DNA from: Actinocorallia populi
GTDB taxonomy: Bacteria; Actinomycetota; Actinomycetes; Streptosporangiales; Streptosporangiaceae
NCBI RefSeq assembly: GCF_002995495.1
Contig: NZ_PVZV01000005.1
Coordinates: 186,001 to 250,000 of the forward strand
Direction: 5' to 3'
Length of the DNA stretch: 64,000 nt
A model generated the notes under the pieces. That model saw only the letters and a program-made list of their open reading frames with translations. It was not told the origin of the DNA and searched no databases. Each line of letters opens with the position of its first letter. Within the stretch, counting starts at the first letter, position 1. Below are positions 27,985-36,643 of the stretch, one piece after another. Made by a program: the position numbers and the translations under genes.

Positions 27985-28168
27985 CATTGCCGGTGCCCTG
28001 GTGTTCGGGAAGTCCGGTGTGAATCCGGCGCGGCCCTCGCCACTGTGAACGCCGAGTCGTACGACTCTCGCCGACGAGCCCGTCTCGTCGGGGCCACTGG
28101 ACGAAGGTCCGGGAAGGCCGGTCGTGCGGCGTTGAAGCGTGAGCCAGGAGACCGGCCGGGGTGCGTCA
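27985..28168 (+). promoter_or_regulatory. cobalamin riboswitch upstream of cobN
   Basis: Conserved elements appear in order: GGTGCC-type start near 27992, GGGAAGTCCGGTGTGAATCC (28008-28027), CCCTCGCCACTGTGAAC, and the B12 box GAGCCAGGAGACCGGCC (28141-28157). About 30 nt later comes the cobN ATG. It is oriented for cobN and cobF only, so cobalamin should repress that operon. The minus-strand cob genes have no such element. Confidence 0.93.
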
Positions 28169-28197
28169 TGTTTTCCACGAGGGTCTGGAAGTGAAGA

Positions 28198-31100
28198 ATG
28201 CGCATCACGCTGCTGTCGACGTCCGACACCGACCTGCTGTCGGCACGCGCCTCCGGCGCCGCCTACACGCTCGGCAACCCGTCCAGGCTCGACGTCTCCG
28301 CGGACCTCCCCGCCCTCCTCGACGGCGCCGACCTCGTCGTCGTCCGCATCCTGGGCACCGCCCGCTCCTGGCAGGACGGGCTCGACGCCGTCGCCGCGCA
28401 CGGGGCCCCGTTCGTCGTCCTGGGCGGCGAGCAGACCCCGGACGCCGCGCTGATGGGCCTCTCGTCGGTCCCCGTCGGCGTCGCCGCCGAGGCGCACCGG
28501 TACCTCGCCCAGGGCGGGCCCGGCAACCTCGCCCAGCTCCACGCGTTCCTCACCGACACGGTGCTGCTCACCGGCATCGGCTTCGAGCCCCCGGCCGCCG
28601 TCCCCGAGTGGGGGTACGCGGCGCGCGAGCTCCCGCCGGGCGGCCTGCCCAAGATCGGCATCCTGTACTACCGCGCCCACGAGACCAGCGGGAACAACGG
28701 CTTCGCGCACGCCCTGGCCGACGCCATCGACGCGACCGGCGAGGCCGTCGGCGTGCCGCTCTACGTCTCCTCGCTGCGTTCGGCCTCCGACGACCTCTAC
28801 GCCGACCTCGCCGCGTTCGACGCGCTCATCGTCACCGTCCTCGCCGCCGGGGGCACCGCCCCCGCCACCGCGAGCGCCGGGGGGGACGACGAGGCCTGGG
28901 ACGTCGAGCGCATGCGCGCCCTGGACGTCCCGATCCTGCAGGCGCTGTGCCTGACGTGGTCGCGCGAGGCGTGGGAGGGCTCCGACGACGGCGTCTCCCC
29001 GCTGGACTCCGCCACCCAGATCGCCATCCCCGAGTTCGACGGCCGCATCATCACGGTGCCGTTCTCGTTCAAGGAACTCGACGAGGACGGCCTGCCCCGC
29101 TACGTCGCGCACCCCGAACGCGCCGCCCGGGTCGCGGGCATCGCCACCGCCCACGCGCGGCTCCGCCGGATCCCCCCGGCCGAACGCCGCATCGCGATCG
29201 TGCTCTCGGCCTACCCGACCAAGCACAGCCGCATCGGCAACGCCGTCGGCCTGGACACCCCGGTCTCCGCCGTCCGCCTGCTGCGCGCGATGCGCGAGCA
29301 CGGCTACGACCTGGGCGGCCCCGGCGAGATCCCCGGCCTGGAGCCGCTGCCGCCCGTCGAGGGCGAGGACCCCGACACCACCTCCGGCAACGCCCTCATC
29401 CACGCGCTCATCGCGGCGGGCGGCCAGGACGAGGAGTGGCTGACCGACGCCCAGCTCACCGAGAGCACCGTGCGCATCCCCGCCGCCGACTACCGCGAGT
29501 GGATCTCCGGCCTGCCCGCCGAGCTCACCGACGCGATGGCCGAGGCGTGGGGCCCGGCCCCCGGCACGCTGTTCGTCAACGAGAACGACGAACTCGTCCT
29601 GGCCACCCTGCGCGCCGGGAACATCGTCATCCTCATCCAGCCGCCGCGCGGCTTCGGCGAGAACCCCGTGGCGATCTACCACGACCCCGACATGCCGCCC
29701 TCGCACCACTACCTGGCGGCCTACCGCTGGCTGGAGCGCGGCTTCGGCGCCCACGCCGTCGTCCACCTCGGCAAGCACGGCTCGCTGGAGTGGCTGCCCG
29801 GCAAGAACGCCGGCCTGTCGGCGGCGTGCGCGACGGACGCCGCGATCGGGAGCATGCCGTTCGTCTACCCGTTCCTCATCAACGACCCCGGCGAGGGGGC
29901 GCAGGCCAAACGCCGCGCCCACGCCGTGATCGTCGACCATCTGGTGCCGCCGATGGCGCGCGCCGAGACCTACGGCGACATCGCGAAGCTGGAACAGCTC
30001 CTCGACGAGCACGCCAACATCGCGTCCATGGACCCGGCCAAGCTCCCCGCGATCCGCGCCCGCATCTGGACGCTGCTCCAGCAGGCGCAGATCAACCGCG
30101 ATCTCGGCCTGGACGAGCGCCCCGACGACGAGGAGTTCGACGACTTCCTCCTGCACGTCGACGGCTGGCTGTGCGAGATCAAGGACGCGCAGATCCGCGA
30201 CGGCCTGCACGTGCTCGGCCAGGCGCCGGAGGGCTCGACCAGGGTCGACCTCGTGCTGGCGATCCTGCGCGCCACCCAGATCTGGGGCGGCGACACCAGG
30301 GCGCTGCCGGGCCTGCGCGCCGCGCTGGGCCTGAAGCAGGACGCCCCCGCCGCCGAGGTCGACGCCGTCGAGGAGACGGCGCGCGCCCTGGTGGCCGGGC
30401 TGGAGGACGCGGGCTGGGACGCCGCGCGGATCCCCGGACTCGTCCGCGCCCGCCTCGGCCGGGACGACGAGACCGTGGCGAAGGTGCTGGAGTTCGCCGC
30501 CGGGCAGGTCGTCCCGCGCCTGGCCGCCACGACCGGGGAGCTCGACGCCGTCCTGCACGCGCTCGACGGCGGCTTCATCCCCGCCGGACCGTCCGGCTCG
30601 CCGCTGCGCGGCCTGGTCAACGTCCTGCCGACCGGCCGCAACTTCTACACCGTCGACCCGAAGGCCGTGCCGTCCCGACTCGCCTACGAGACGGGCCGTT
30701 CCATCGCGGAGTCCCTGCTCGCCCGGCATCTGGACGACACCGGCGAGTACCCGCGCTCGGTCGGCCTGTCGGTGTGGGGGACGTCGGCGATGCGCACGTC
30801 CGGCGACGACATCGCCGAAGTCCTGGCACTCATCGGCGTCCGCCCCGAATGGGACGAGGCGTCCCGCCGCGTCAACGGCCTCACCGTCATCCCCCTCGAG
30901 GAGCTCGGCCGCCCCCGCATCGACGTCACCGTCCGCATCTCCGGCTTCTTCCGCGACGCGTTCCCGCACGTCATCGCGCTCCTCGACGACGCCATCCGCC
31001 TCGTCGCCGACCTGGACGAACCCGACGAGCAGAACTACGTCCGCGCCCATGCCCGAGTCGACCTGGCCCGCCACGGCGACGAACGGCGCGCCACCACACG

Positions 31101-31821
31101 CATCTTCGGCTCCAAGCCCGGCTCGTACGGCGCGGGCATCCTCCAGGTCATCGAAGCGGGCAACTGGCGCGACGACGCCGACCTCGCTCAGGTCTACACC
31201 GCCTGGGGCGGCTTCGCCTACGGCCGCGGCCTCGACGGCGCCCCCGCCGAGGAGGACCTGCGCGCCAACTACGGCCGGATCACGGTCGCCGCCAAGAACA
31301 TCGACACCCGCGAACACGACATCGCCGACTCCGACGACTACTTCCAGTACCACGGCGGCATGATCGCCACCGTCCGCGCGCTGACGGGCAAGGCGCCCGC
31401 CGCCTACATCGGCGACTCCACCGCCCCCGACGCGGTGCGCACCCGCCTCCTCGCCGAGGAGACCGCCCGCGTCTTCCGCGCCCGCGTCGTCAACCCGCGC
31501 TGGATCACGGCGATGCGCCGCCACGGCTACAAGGGCGCGTTCGAACTCGCCGCCACCGTCGACTACCTCTTCGGCTACGACGCCACCGCCGGCGTCGTCC
31601 ACGACTGGATGTACGAGGCCCTCGCCACCAGCTACGTCCTCGACGAGGACGTCCAGCAGTTCATGCGCCGCGCCAACCCGTGGGCGCTGCGCAGCGTCAT
31701 CGAACGCCTCGACGAGGCGGCCGAACGCGGCCTGTGGGAGGCCCCCGACGCGGCGCTTCTGGCCGAACTGCGCCGCGTCTACCTCGAGGTCGAAGGCGAC
31801 TTGGAGGACGACGCCGAATGA
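28198..31821 (+). CDS. cobN: cobaltochelatase subunit CobN
   Basis: A 1207-residue large subunit of the ATP-dependent aerobic cobaltochelatase, which inserts Co2+ into hydrogenobyrinic acid a,c-diamide with CobS/CobT-type (or ChlI/ChlD-type) partners that are not in this window. It begins MRITLLSTSDTDLLSARASG and contains the CobN/magnesium-chelatase-H hallmarks PKIGILYYRAHETSGNNGF, VHLGKHGSLEWLPGKNAGLS, ETYGDIAKLEQLLDEH, IFGSKPGSYGAGI and a C-terminal EDVQQFMRRANPWALRS. Full length. It lies directly behind the cobalamin riboswitch. Its stop overlaps cobF (ATGA). Confidence 0.96.
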   Translation: MRITLLSTSDTDLLSARASGAAYTLGNPSRLDVSADLPALLDGADLVVVRILGTARSWQDGLDAVAAHGAPFVVLGGEQTPDAALMGLSSVPVGVAAEAHRYLAQGGPGNLAQLHAFLTDTVLLTGIGFEPPAAVPEWGYAARELPPGGLPKIGILYYRAHETSGNNGFAHALADAIDATGEAVGVPLYVSSLRSASDDLYADLAAFDALIVTVLAAGGTAPATASAGGDDEAWDVERMRALDVPILQALCLTWSREAWEGSDDGVSPLDSATQIAIPEFDGRIITVPFSFKELDEDGLPRYVAHPERAARVAGIATAHARLRRIPPAERRIAIVLSAYPTKHSRIGNAVGLDTPVSAVRLLRAMREHGYDLGGPGEIPGLEPLPPVEGEDPDTTSGNALIHALIAAGGQDEEWLTDAQLTESTVRIPAADYREWISGLPAELTDAMAEAWGPAPGTLFVNENDELVLATLRAGNIVILIQPPRGFGENPVAIYHDPDMPPSHHYLAAYRWLERGFGAHAVVHLGKHGSLEWLPGKNAGLSAACATDAAIGSMPFVYPFLINDPGEGAQAKRRAHAVIVDHLVPPMARAETYGDIAKLEQLLDEHANIASMDPAKLPAIRARIWTLLQQAQINRDLGLDERPDDEEFDDFLLHVDGWLCEIKDAQIRDGLHVLGQAPEGSTRVDLVLAILRATQIWGGDTRALPGLRAALGLKQDAPAAEVDAVEETARALVAGLEDAGWDAARIPGLVRARLGRDDETVAKVLEFAAGQVVPRLAATTGELDAVLHALDGGFIPAGPSGSPLRGLVNVLPTGRNFYTVDPKAVPSRLAYETGRSIAESLLARHLDDTGEYPRSVGLSVWGTSAMRTSGDDIAEVLALIGVRPEWDEASRRVNGLTVIPLEELGRPRIDVTVRISGFFRDAFPHVIALLDDAIRLVADLDEPDEQNYVRAHARVDLARHGDERRATTRIFGSKPGSYGAGILQVIEAGNWRDDADLAQVYTAWGGFAYGRGLDGAPAEEDLRANYGRITVAAKNIDTREHDIADSDDYFQYHGGMIATVRALTGKAPAAYIGDSTAPDAVRTRLLAEETARVFRARVVNPRWITAMRRHGYKGAFELAATVDYLFGYDATAGVVHDWMYEALATSYVLDEDVQQFMRRANPWALRSVIERLDEAAERGLWEAPDAALLAELRRVYLEVEGDLEDDAE

Positions 31822-32591
31822 GACGCGTCCGCATCATCGGCATCGGCCCCGGCCACCCCGACCAGGTCACGGCCGAAGCCGTCCGCGCGATGAACGAGGT
31901 CGCCTACTTCCTCGTCCCCGACAAGTCCGCCGACCACGCGGGAACGGACGGGCTCCTGCGCGCCCGCGAGGAGATCTGCCGCCGCCACCTCCCCGGCGAA
32001 TACCGCGTGGTGACCGTCCGCGACCCCGAACGCGACCGCGACGACCCGTCCGACTACCGCCGCGCCGTCGAGGACTGGCACGAGGCCCGCGCCGCCGCCT
32101 ACGAGCAGGCCATGCTGGAGCACCCCGGCGACGTGGGCTTCCTCGTGTGGGGAGACCCCTCCCTGTACGACTCGACCATCCGCGTCGTCGAACGCGTCCT
32201 GGCCCGCGGCAACGTCTCCTTCGACTACGACGTCATCCCCGGCGTGAGCAGCCTCCAGCTCCTCGCAGCCCGCCACCGCCTCGTCCTCAACGACATCGGC
32301 ACCTCCCTCACCGTCACCACCGGCCGCCGCCTCCCCGCCGAGGCCGCCGCGGGCAACGACAACCTCGTCGTCATGCTCGACGGAGCCCTCCGCTGCCGCG
32401 TCCTCCCCGACCTCTCCGCCTGGCACATCTGGTGGGGCGCGAACCTGGGCTCCCCGGAAGAAGCCGTGGCCTCCGGCCCCCTCGACCAGGCCATGGACGA
32501 CATCGTCAGCGCCCGCACCCAGGTCAAAGCCACCGCGGGCTGGGTCATGGACACCTACCTCCTGCGCCGCACCCCCGCTCCCCGCCCCTGA
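31818..32591 (+). CDS. cobF: precorrin-6A synthase (deacetylating)
   Basis: A 257-residue class III methyltransferase that methylates C1 of precorrin-5 and removes the acetyl group in the aerobic pathway. It starts VRIIGIGPGHPDQVTAEAVR (SAM-binding GxGxG) and has the family pattern VPDKSADHAGTDGLL, GFLVWGDPSLYDSTIRVVER (GDP motif, about 106-125) and DYDVIPGVSSLQLLAARHR. The presence of cobF, cobG-like sequence and cobN marks the oxygen-dependent route. It is co-transcribed with cobN under the riboswitch and converges on the winged-helix gene. Confidence 0.95.
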   Translation: MRRVRIIGIGPGHPDQVTAEAVRAMNEVAYFLVPDKSADHAGTDGLLRAREEICRRHLPGEYRVVTVRDPERDRDDPSDYRRAVEDWHEARAAAYEQAMLEHPGDVGFLVWGDPSLYDSTIRVVERVLARGNVSFDYDVIPGVSSLQLLAARHRLVLNDIGTSLTVTTGRRLPAEAAAGNDNLVVMLDGALRCRVLPDLSAWHIWWGANLGSPEEAVASGPLDQAMDDIVSARTQVKATAGWVMDTYLLRRTPAPRP

Positions 32592-32615
32592 CACGGAACA
32601 CGCACGCCCATACGC

Positions 32616-33575
32616 TCAACGGACGAGGCGGGACGGCTCCCGGAACCTGGCGATGTCGGCGAGCTCGGCGGAACAGTCGACGGGCTCCCACAATTCGAGC
32701 CGTCCCCCGGGCCAGATCCCGACGATCCGCCCATCGGCGATGACGACGGGCCGCAGGACGCCGCCACCAGGGTGCACGGCCCGGCGGCGGACTTCAGGAA
32801 CGGGCCTCTCGCCCCAGCCGAGAAGGTACTCGTCGTAGGCGGGCAGCAGCCGGACGAAAGAACTGGGGACCTCCGGCACGGACGGCTCGGGAATCTCCCG
32901 CCAAGCCCGCTGGACGGCACGCAGCGGCAGCCCCGACCAGAGGGCGAGATCTTCCGGAGCACACGGGTGGTGGGCCCGCCGATAACGCAGGACCAACTCC
33001 CGCAGCGCCTTCTCCCCGTCCGCCGGCACCTCGGGCAACGGAGCCCCCAGCCAGTCGACGGTATGCACATAGGTGGGTTTGCCGCCGCGTTCCGGCCCCA
33101 GCACGACAAGCCCCGCATGCGCCCCGAGCGCGGCGAAATGGACGATCGCCTGCCCTTCCTCCCCGAGTCGCGCCCCGAGCTCGGCCTTCGTCAACGGCCC
33201 CTGCCCGTCCAAGGCCCGGCCGACCCGGCACAAGGCGTCCTCATAGGACGTCTCCCGGCCCAGCTCACGCAGGCGGCGCAGTGAAGCCGCCGCCGTTCCC
33301 CGCACGAGAGGCAGGAACCACCCCGCGTCCTCGACCGCCACCAGATGCAGGGTCCCGCGCGGCCCCCAGCACCTGAGCACCGACCGCTCCTCCCGAACGG
33401 CGTCGACCTCGTCACGTGTGACACCGTCCATCCGCGCCCGGAAGGCCAGCGGAAACGCCGCGACGTCCTGCGCCTGAACGGCCAGCAGCCTGCGGACGAC
33501 CTCGACGACCCCGCCCAGAGCAGGCCGGTGCAGCAACTGGGAGACCGCCCTCACCGCGAAGGGAAAAATGTTCAT
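32616..33575 (-). CDS. winged-helix DNA-binding protein, HTH_42/AlkZ-like glycosylase family
   Basis: A 319-residue member of the HTH_42 (YcaQ/AlkZ) family. The N-terminus contains LLAVQAQDVAAFPLAFRAR, where Gln34-Ala-Gln36 fits the Q-x-Q catalytic signature described for AlkZ-type interstrand-crosslink DNA glycosylases. SVLRCWGPRGTLHLVAVED, FVRLLPAYDEYLLGW and RRAVHPGGGVLRPVVIADGR are further family landmarks. The ATG at 33575 has a clear AGGAGG. It is the last gene of a minus-strand run, 40 bp behind the response regulator. Expected role: base-excision repair of bulky alkyl lesions, or a related DNA-binding function; substrate unknown. Confidence 0.85.
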   Translation of the reverse strand: MNIFPFAVRAVSQLLHRPALGGVVEVVRRLLAVQAQDVAAFPLAFRARMDGVTRDEVDAVREERSVLRCWGPRGTLHLVAVEDAGWFLPLVRGTAAASLRRLRELGRETSYEDALCRVGRALDGQGPLTKAELGARLGEEGQAIVHFAALGAHAGLVVLGPERGGKPTYVHTVDWLGAPLPEVPADGEKALRELVLRYRRAHHPCAPEDLALWSGLPLRAVQRAWREIPEPSVPEVPSSFVRLLPAYDEYLLGWGERPVPEVRRRAVHPGGGVLRPVVIADGRIVGIWPGGRLELWEPVDCSAELADIARFREPSRLVR

Positions 33576-33615
33576 ACGGCCTCCTGAAGAAAAGAGAGAA
33601 CCATGCCCGCGGCGG

Positions 33616-34281
33616 TCAGCCTTCCGTTGTCGGTCCGCCGCCGTCGCGCAGGTAGGCCAGGACCGCGCGGACGCGGCGGTGGTCGTCGGGGGCGGGCGGG
33701 AGGTCGAGTTTGGCGAGGATCGATCCGACGTGTTTGACCACCGCGGCCTCGCTGACGACGAGGCGGCGGGCGATCGCGCCGTTCGACAGGCCTTCGGCCA
33801 TGAGGCCGAGGACCTCGCGTTCGCGTTCGGTGAGGCGTTCCAGCGGGGAGCGTTCGCGTCGCCGCGACAGCAGGCTCCGCACCACTTCCGGGTCGATGAC
33901 GAGGCCGCCCGCTGCGACCCGCTCGAGGGCGTCGACGAACTCCATGACCTCGCCGACCCGGTCCTTGAGCAGGTAGCCGACGCCGCCGCCGGTCTGCAGC
34001 AGTTCGGCGGCGTAGGACTGCTCGACGTACTGCGACAGCACCAGCACCGGCAGGCCGGGACGTTCGGCCCGCAGCGCCAGAGCGGTGCGCAGTCCTTCGT
34101 CGCGGAAGCCGGGCGGCATCCTGACGTCGGTGACCACGGCGTCAGGTTCGTGCTCGGCGACGGCGGCGGCCAGGCCGGGGGCGTCGGTCACCGCCGCCAC
34201 GACCTCGTGGCCGAACCGGGTGAGGATCTGGCTCAGGCCCTCCAGCAGCAGGACCGAGTCCTCGGCGATCACGATGCGCAT
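33616..34281 (-). CDS. NarL/LuxR-type response regulator
   Basis: A 221-residue protein starting MRIVIAEDSVLLLEGL. The receiver has the phospho-acceptor Asp52 in VVTDVRMPP and LLKDRVGEV with the conserved Lys. The LuxR helix-turn-helix is LTEREREVLGLMAEGLSNGA followed by IARRLVVSEAAVVKHVGSIL. The start overlaps the upstream kinase gene by 13 nt, so it is the kinase's cognate partner. By its place at the end of the PIM-transferase transcript it may respond to envelope state. Targets unknown. Confidence 0.92.
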   Translation of the reverse strand: MRIVIAEDSVLLLEGLSQILTRFGHEVVAAVTDAPGLAAAVAEHEPDAVVTDVRMPPGFRDEGLRTALALRAERPGLPVLVLSQYVEQSYAAELLQTGGGVGYLLKDRVGEVMEFVDALERVAAGGLVIDPEVVRSLLSRRRERSPLERLTEREREVLGLMAEGLSNGAIARRLVVSEAAVVKHVGSILAKLDLPPAPDDHRRVRAVLAYLRDGGGPTTEG

Positions 34282-35510
34282 GGGATCTCCACCCGAAGGA
34301 TCGTAGGGCCGCCGGGCGGGCTGGACAGCCGCAGCGTGCCGTCGTGGACGGAGACCCGGTCGGCCAGGCCCTGCAGTCCGCCGCCCTTGGCGGGCTCGGC
34401 GCCGCCTTCCCCGTCGTCGTGCACCTCGACGGTGAGGATGTCGCCATCGCGGCGGACCCTCACCCGGGCCGAGGAGGCCCCGCTGTGCTTGGCCACGTTG
34501 GCCAGCGCCTCGGCGACCACGAAGTACGCGGCGCCTTCGACAGGTTCCGGTGGCCGTTCGGGCAGCTCGACGTCGACGTCCACCGGTACGGGGGAGCGTT
34601 CGGCCAGGGACTCCACCGCCGCGCCCAGACCGCGGTCGGTGAGGACGGAGGGGTGGATGCCGCGGACGAGGTCGCGCAGCTCCTCCAGGGCGGCACGCGC
34701 CTCCGCCTGCGCCTTGCCGATCAGGTCCGGCGCGGCGCCGTCCAGCCTGGCCAGGCCCAACGTCATGATCAGGCCGGTGAGCCGCTGCTGGGCGCCGTCG
34801 TGCAGGTCGCGTTCGATGCGGCGGCGTTCGGCCTCGAACGCGTCGGCCAGGCGTGCCCGCGACGCCCGTACCTCGACCAGTTCCTCGGTCGCGGGCCGCA
34901 CCAGCAGGGCGCGGGCGAGGGCGGCGCGTCCCCCGGCCAGTGCGGCGAAGACGTAACAGCCGGCCAGCGCGATGGCGACGCCCAGCAGGGAGTGCAACCA
35001 CGCCTCCGCAGGCTCGTCCACCGTGGCGAACGAGCCGTACATGATCCGGTCGCCGTTCGCCACCAGGTAGGGAGCGCCCGCCGCCACGGTCGAGCCGACG
35101 ATGATCACGAACGGCACCAACAGATCGACGGCCGCCAGCACGGTGAACAGCAGCGCGTATCCAAGTTCGCGCCAGGTGGCGGCTTCACGCAGCCGGAAGC
35201 GCACCAGAGCGCGCAGGCCCGTCCCGTCCGGAGCGCGGTGGGCGGACGGGGCAGGGCGCGGGTCGAGCCAGCGCAACCGCCGCCGCTCGACGGCGGCGAG
35301 CACGACGGCCGTCAGCGGCACGCAGGCCAGCACCCCGATGCCGACCACCAGCGGCGTCAGTACCACGCCGACCACGAGCATCGCGGCGACGACGGTCAGC
35401 CAGACCAGGGCCACGACCGGCCCTGTGGCGAGATACGCCAGCGAACGCCACGGCCAGGACGAGAACACGAAGCGCAGAGGATGACGCTTCATGGCCCGCC
35501 AGACGTTCAT
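34269..35510 (-). CDS. sensor histidine kinase (HisKA_3) with membrane sensor domain
   Basis: A 413-residue kinase. The N-terminal 210 residues hold about five to six membrane segments in a putative-sensor arrangement (SLAYLATGPVVALVWLTVV near residue 23 onward, another cluster around 120-185). The phospho-accepting His is in RRIERDLHDGAQQRLTGL, followed by the ATPase domain with GGGLQGLADRVSVHDG. The ATG overlaps the stop of the PimB-like glycosyltransferase gene (ATGA), so kinase production is translationally coupled to mannoside synthesis genes. Signal unknown. Confidence 0.9.
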   Translation of the reverse strand: MNVWRAMKRHPLRFVFSSWPWRSLAYLATGPVVALVWLTVVAAMLVVGVVLTPLVVGIGVLACVPLTAVVLAAVERRRLRWLDPRPAPSAHRAPDGTGLRALVRFRLREAATWRELGYALLFTVLAAVDLLVPFVIIVGSTVAAGAPYLVANGDRIMYGSFATVDEPAEAWLHSLLGVAIALAGCYVFAALAGGRAALARALLVRPATEELVEVRASRARLADAFEAERRRIERDLHDGAQQRLTGLIMTLGLARLDGAAPDLIGKAQAEARAALEELRDLVRGIHPSVLTDRGLGAAVESLAERSPVPVDVDVELPERPPEPVEGAAYFVVAEALANVAKHSGASSARVRVRRDGDILTVEVHDDGEGGAEPAKGGGLQGLADRVSVHDGTLRLSSPPGGPTILRVEIPCAS

Positions 35511-36643
35511 GGAACGACCCTAAGGGAGGTCGAAGAGCGTTCGAGCAGGTCACGGAGGCGCTCGTAGGAGCGGTCCCAGCTCCACTCGGCGCGCACCCAC
35601 TCCCGTCCCCGCCGTCCCATGGCGTCGCGTTTCGCCGGGTCGGTGAGCAGTTCGACGAGCCGGTCGGCGATCGCGGGCACCGAGGTGGCGGTGACGACGT
35701 GGCCGGTCTCGCCGTCCCGCACCGCCTCGGGCGCGCCGCCTGAGTCACCCGCCAGCACGGGCAGCCCGGCCGCCGCGGCCTCCAGGAAGACGATGCCGAG
35801 TCCTTCGGTCTCCAACCGGAGCCGCCGGGAGCGGCACGGCATGGCGAACACGTCGGCGGCGGCGTAATAGGGCGGCAACTCGGCGTGGGGGAGTGCTCCG
35901 GCGAACACCACGGCGCCGGGCGGCAACCGCTCGGCCATCGCGCGGAGCCGGGATTCTTGTGGGCCGTCGCCGACGATCAGCAGGGTGGCGTCGGGGACCG
36001 TCCGCCGGACCAGGGGCAGCGCCTGGATCAGGAGGTCCTGGCCTTTGCGGGCGACGAGCCGCGACACGGTGAGGACGACCGGTCTGCCGCCCAGGCCGTG
36101 GCGCTCGCGGACGGACCCGTCGTCGGCGCCGGGCCGGAAGACCTCGCCGTCCACACCGGGGACGAGCCGTGTCGTCCGGGCGTGCGGGCCGAGCGCGCCG
36201 ACGATGCGCGAACGGGTGTAGCCGGTGAGGTAGGTGACGGTGTCGTTGTGTTCGCCGATGCGCCGCAGCACCCGCCGGGCACCGGGCACGGTGGCCCACC
36301 ACACCTCATGGCCGTGGGTGGTGGCGACCGACGGCAGCCCGCCGAGCCGTCCCGCGAGCAGCCCGAGCGGCGCGGCCGCCCCGAACCAGACCGCATCGCA
36401 CTTATGGACGGCGGCCAACTCACGAACGGTACGCGCGACGCGTGGGGTCGGAAGGAGAGTGCGGGAGCGGTCACGGACCACGGGGAAGGGCAGCCGGGCG
36501 TCGAAGGCCTCGGCACCCGGTTCGGCGGAGGTGTAGACGGCCACCTCGTCGGCGGGGAACCGGCGGGCCACCTCGTGGACGAAGGTCTCGATGCCGCCGA
36601 GCCGCGGCGGGAAGTCGTTGGTGACGATCAAACAGCGGGGCAC
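35507..36643 (-). CDS. pimB: GT4 glycosyltransferase, PimB-like (PIM mannosyltransferase)
   Basis: A 378-residue GT-B enzyme starting at GTG (VPRCLIVTNDFPPRLGGIET). It shows strong family resemblance to mycobacterial PimB' (Rv2188c): AVWFGAAAPLGLLAGRLG, ATTHGHEVWWATVPGARRVL, LTVSRLVARKGQDLLIQALP, ADVFAMPCRSR and TEGLGIVFLEAAAAGLPVLA, the last carrying the E-x7-E nucleotide-sugar motif. Expected reaction: GDP-mannose-dependent second mannosylation of phosphatidyl-myo-inositol monomannoside at the inner membrane face. It overlaps the upstream GT87 gene by 16 nt and the downstream kinase by 4 nt. An upstream in-frame extension is possible but overlaps further into the neighbour. Confidence 0.88.
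   Translation of the reverse strand: MPRCLIVTNDFPPRLGGIETFVHEVARRFPADEVAVYTSAEPGAEAFDARLPFPVVRDRSRTLLPTPRVARTVRELAAVHKCDAVWFGAAAPLGLLAGRLGGLPSVATTHGHEVWWATVPGARRVLRRIGEHNDTVTYLTGYTRSRIVGALGPHARTTRLVPGVDGEVFRPGADDGSVRERHGLGGRPVVLTVSRLVARKGQDLLIQALPLVRRTVPDATLLIVGDGPQESRLRAMAERLPPGAVVFAGALPHAELPPYYAAADVFAMPCRSRRLRLETEGLGIVFLEAAAAGLPVLAGDSGGAPEAVRDGETGHVVTATSVPAIADRLVELLTDPAKRDAMGRRGREWVRAEWSWDRSYERLRDLLERSSTSLRVVP

Noticed and set aside
27907-31602. Minus-strand open frame continuous with cobG across the riboswitch and antisense to cobN
   Set aside because: Gly/Val/Asp-rich shadow of cobN; the CobG homology begins only at the GTG at 27906.
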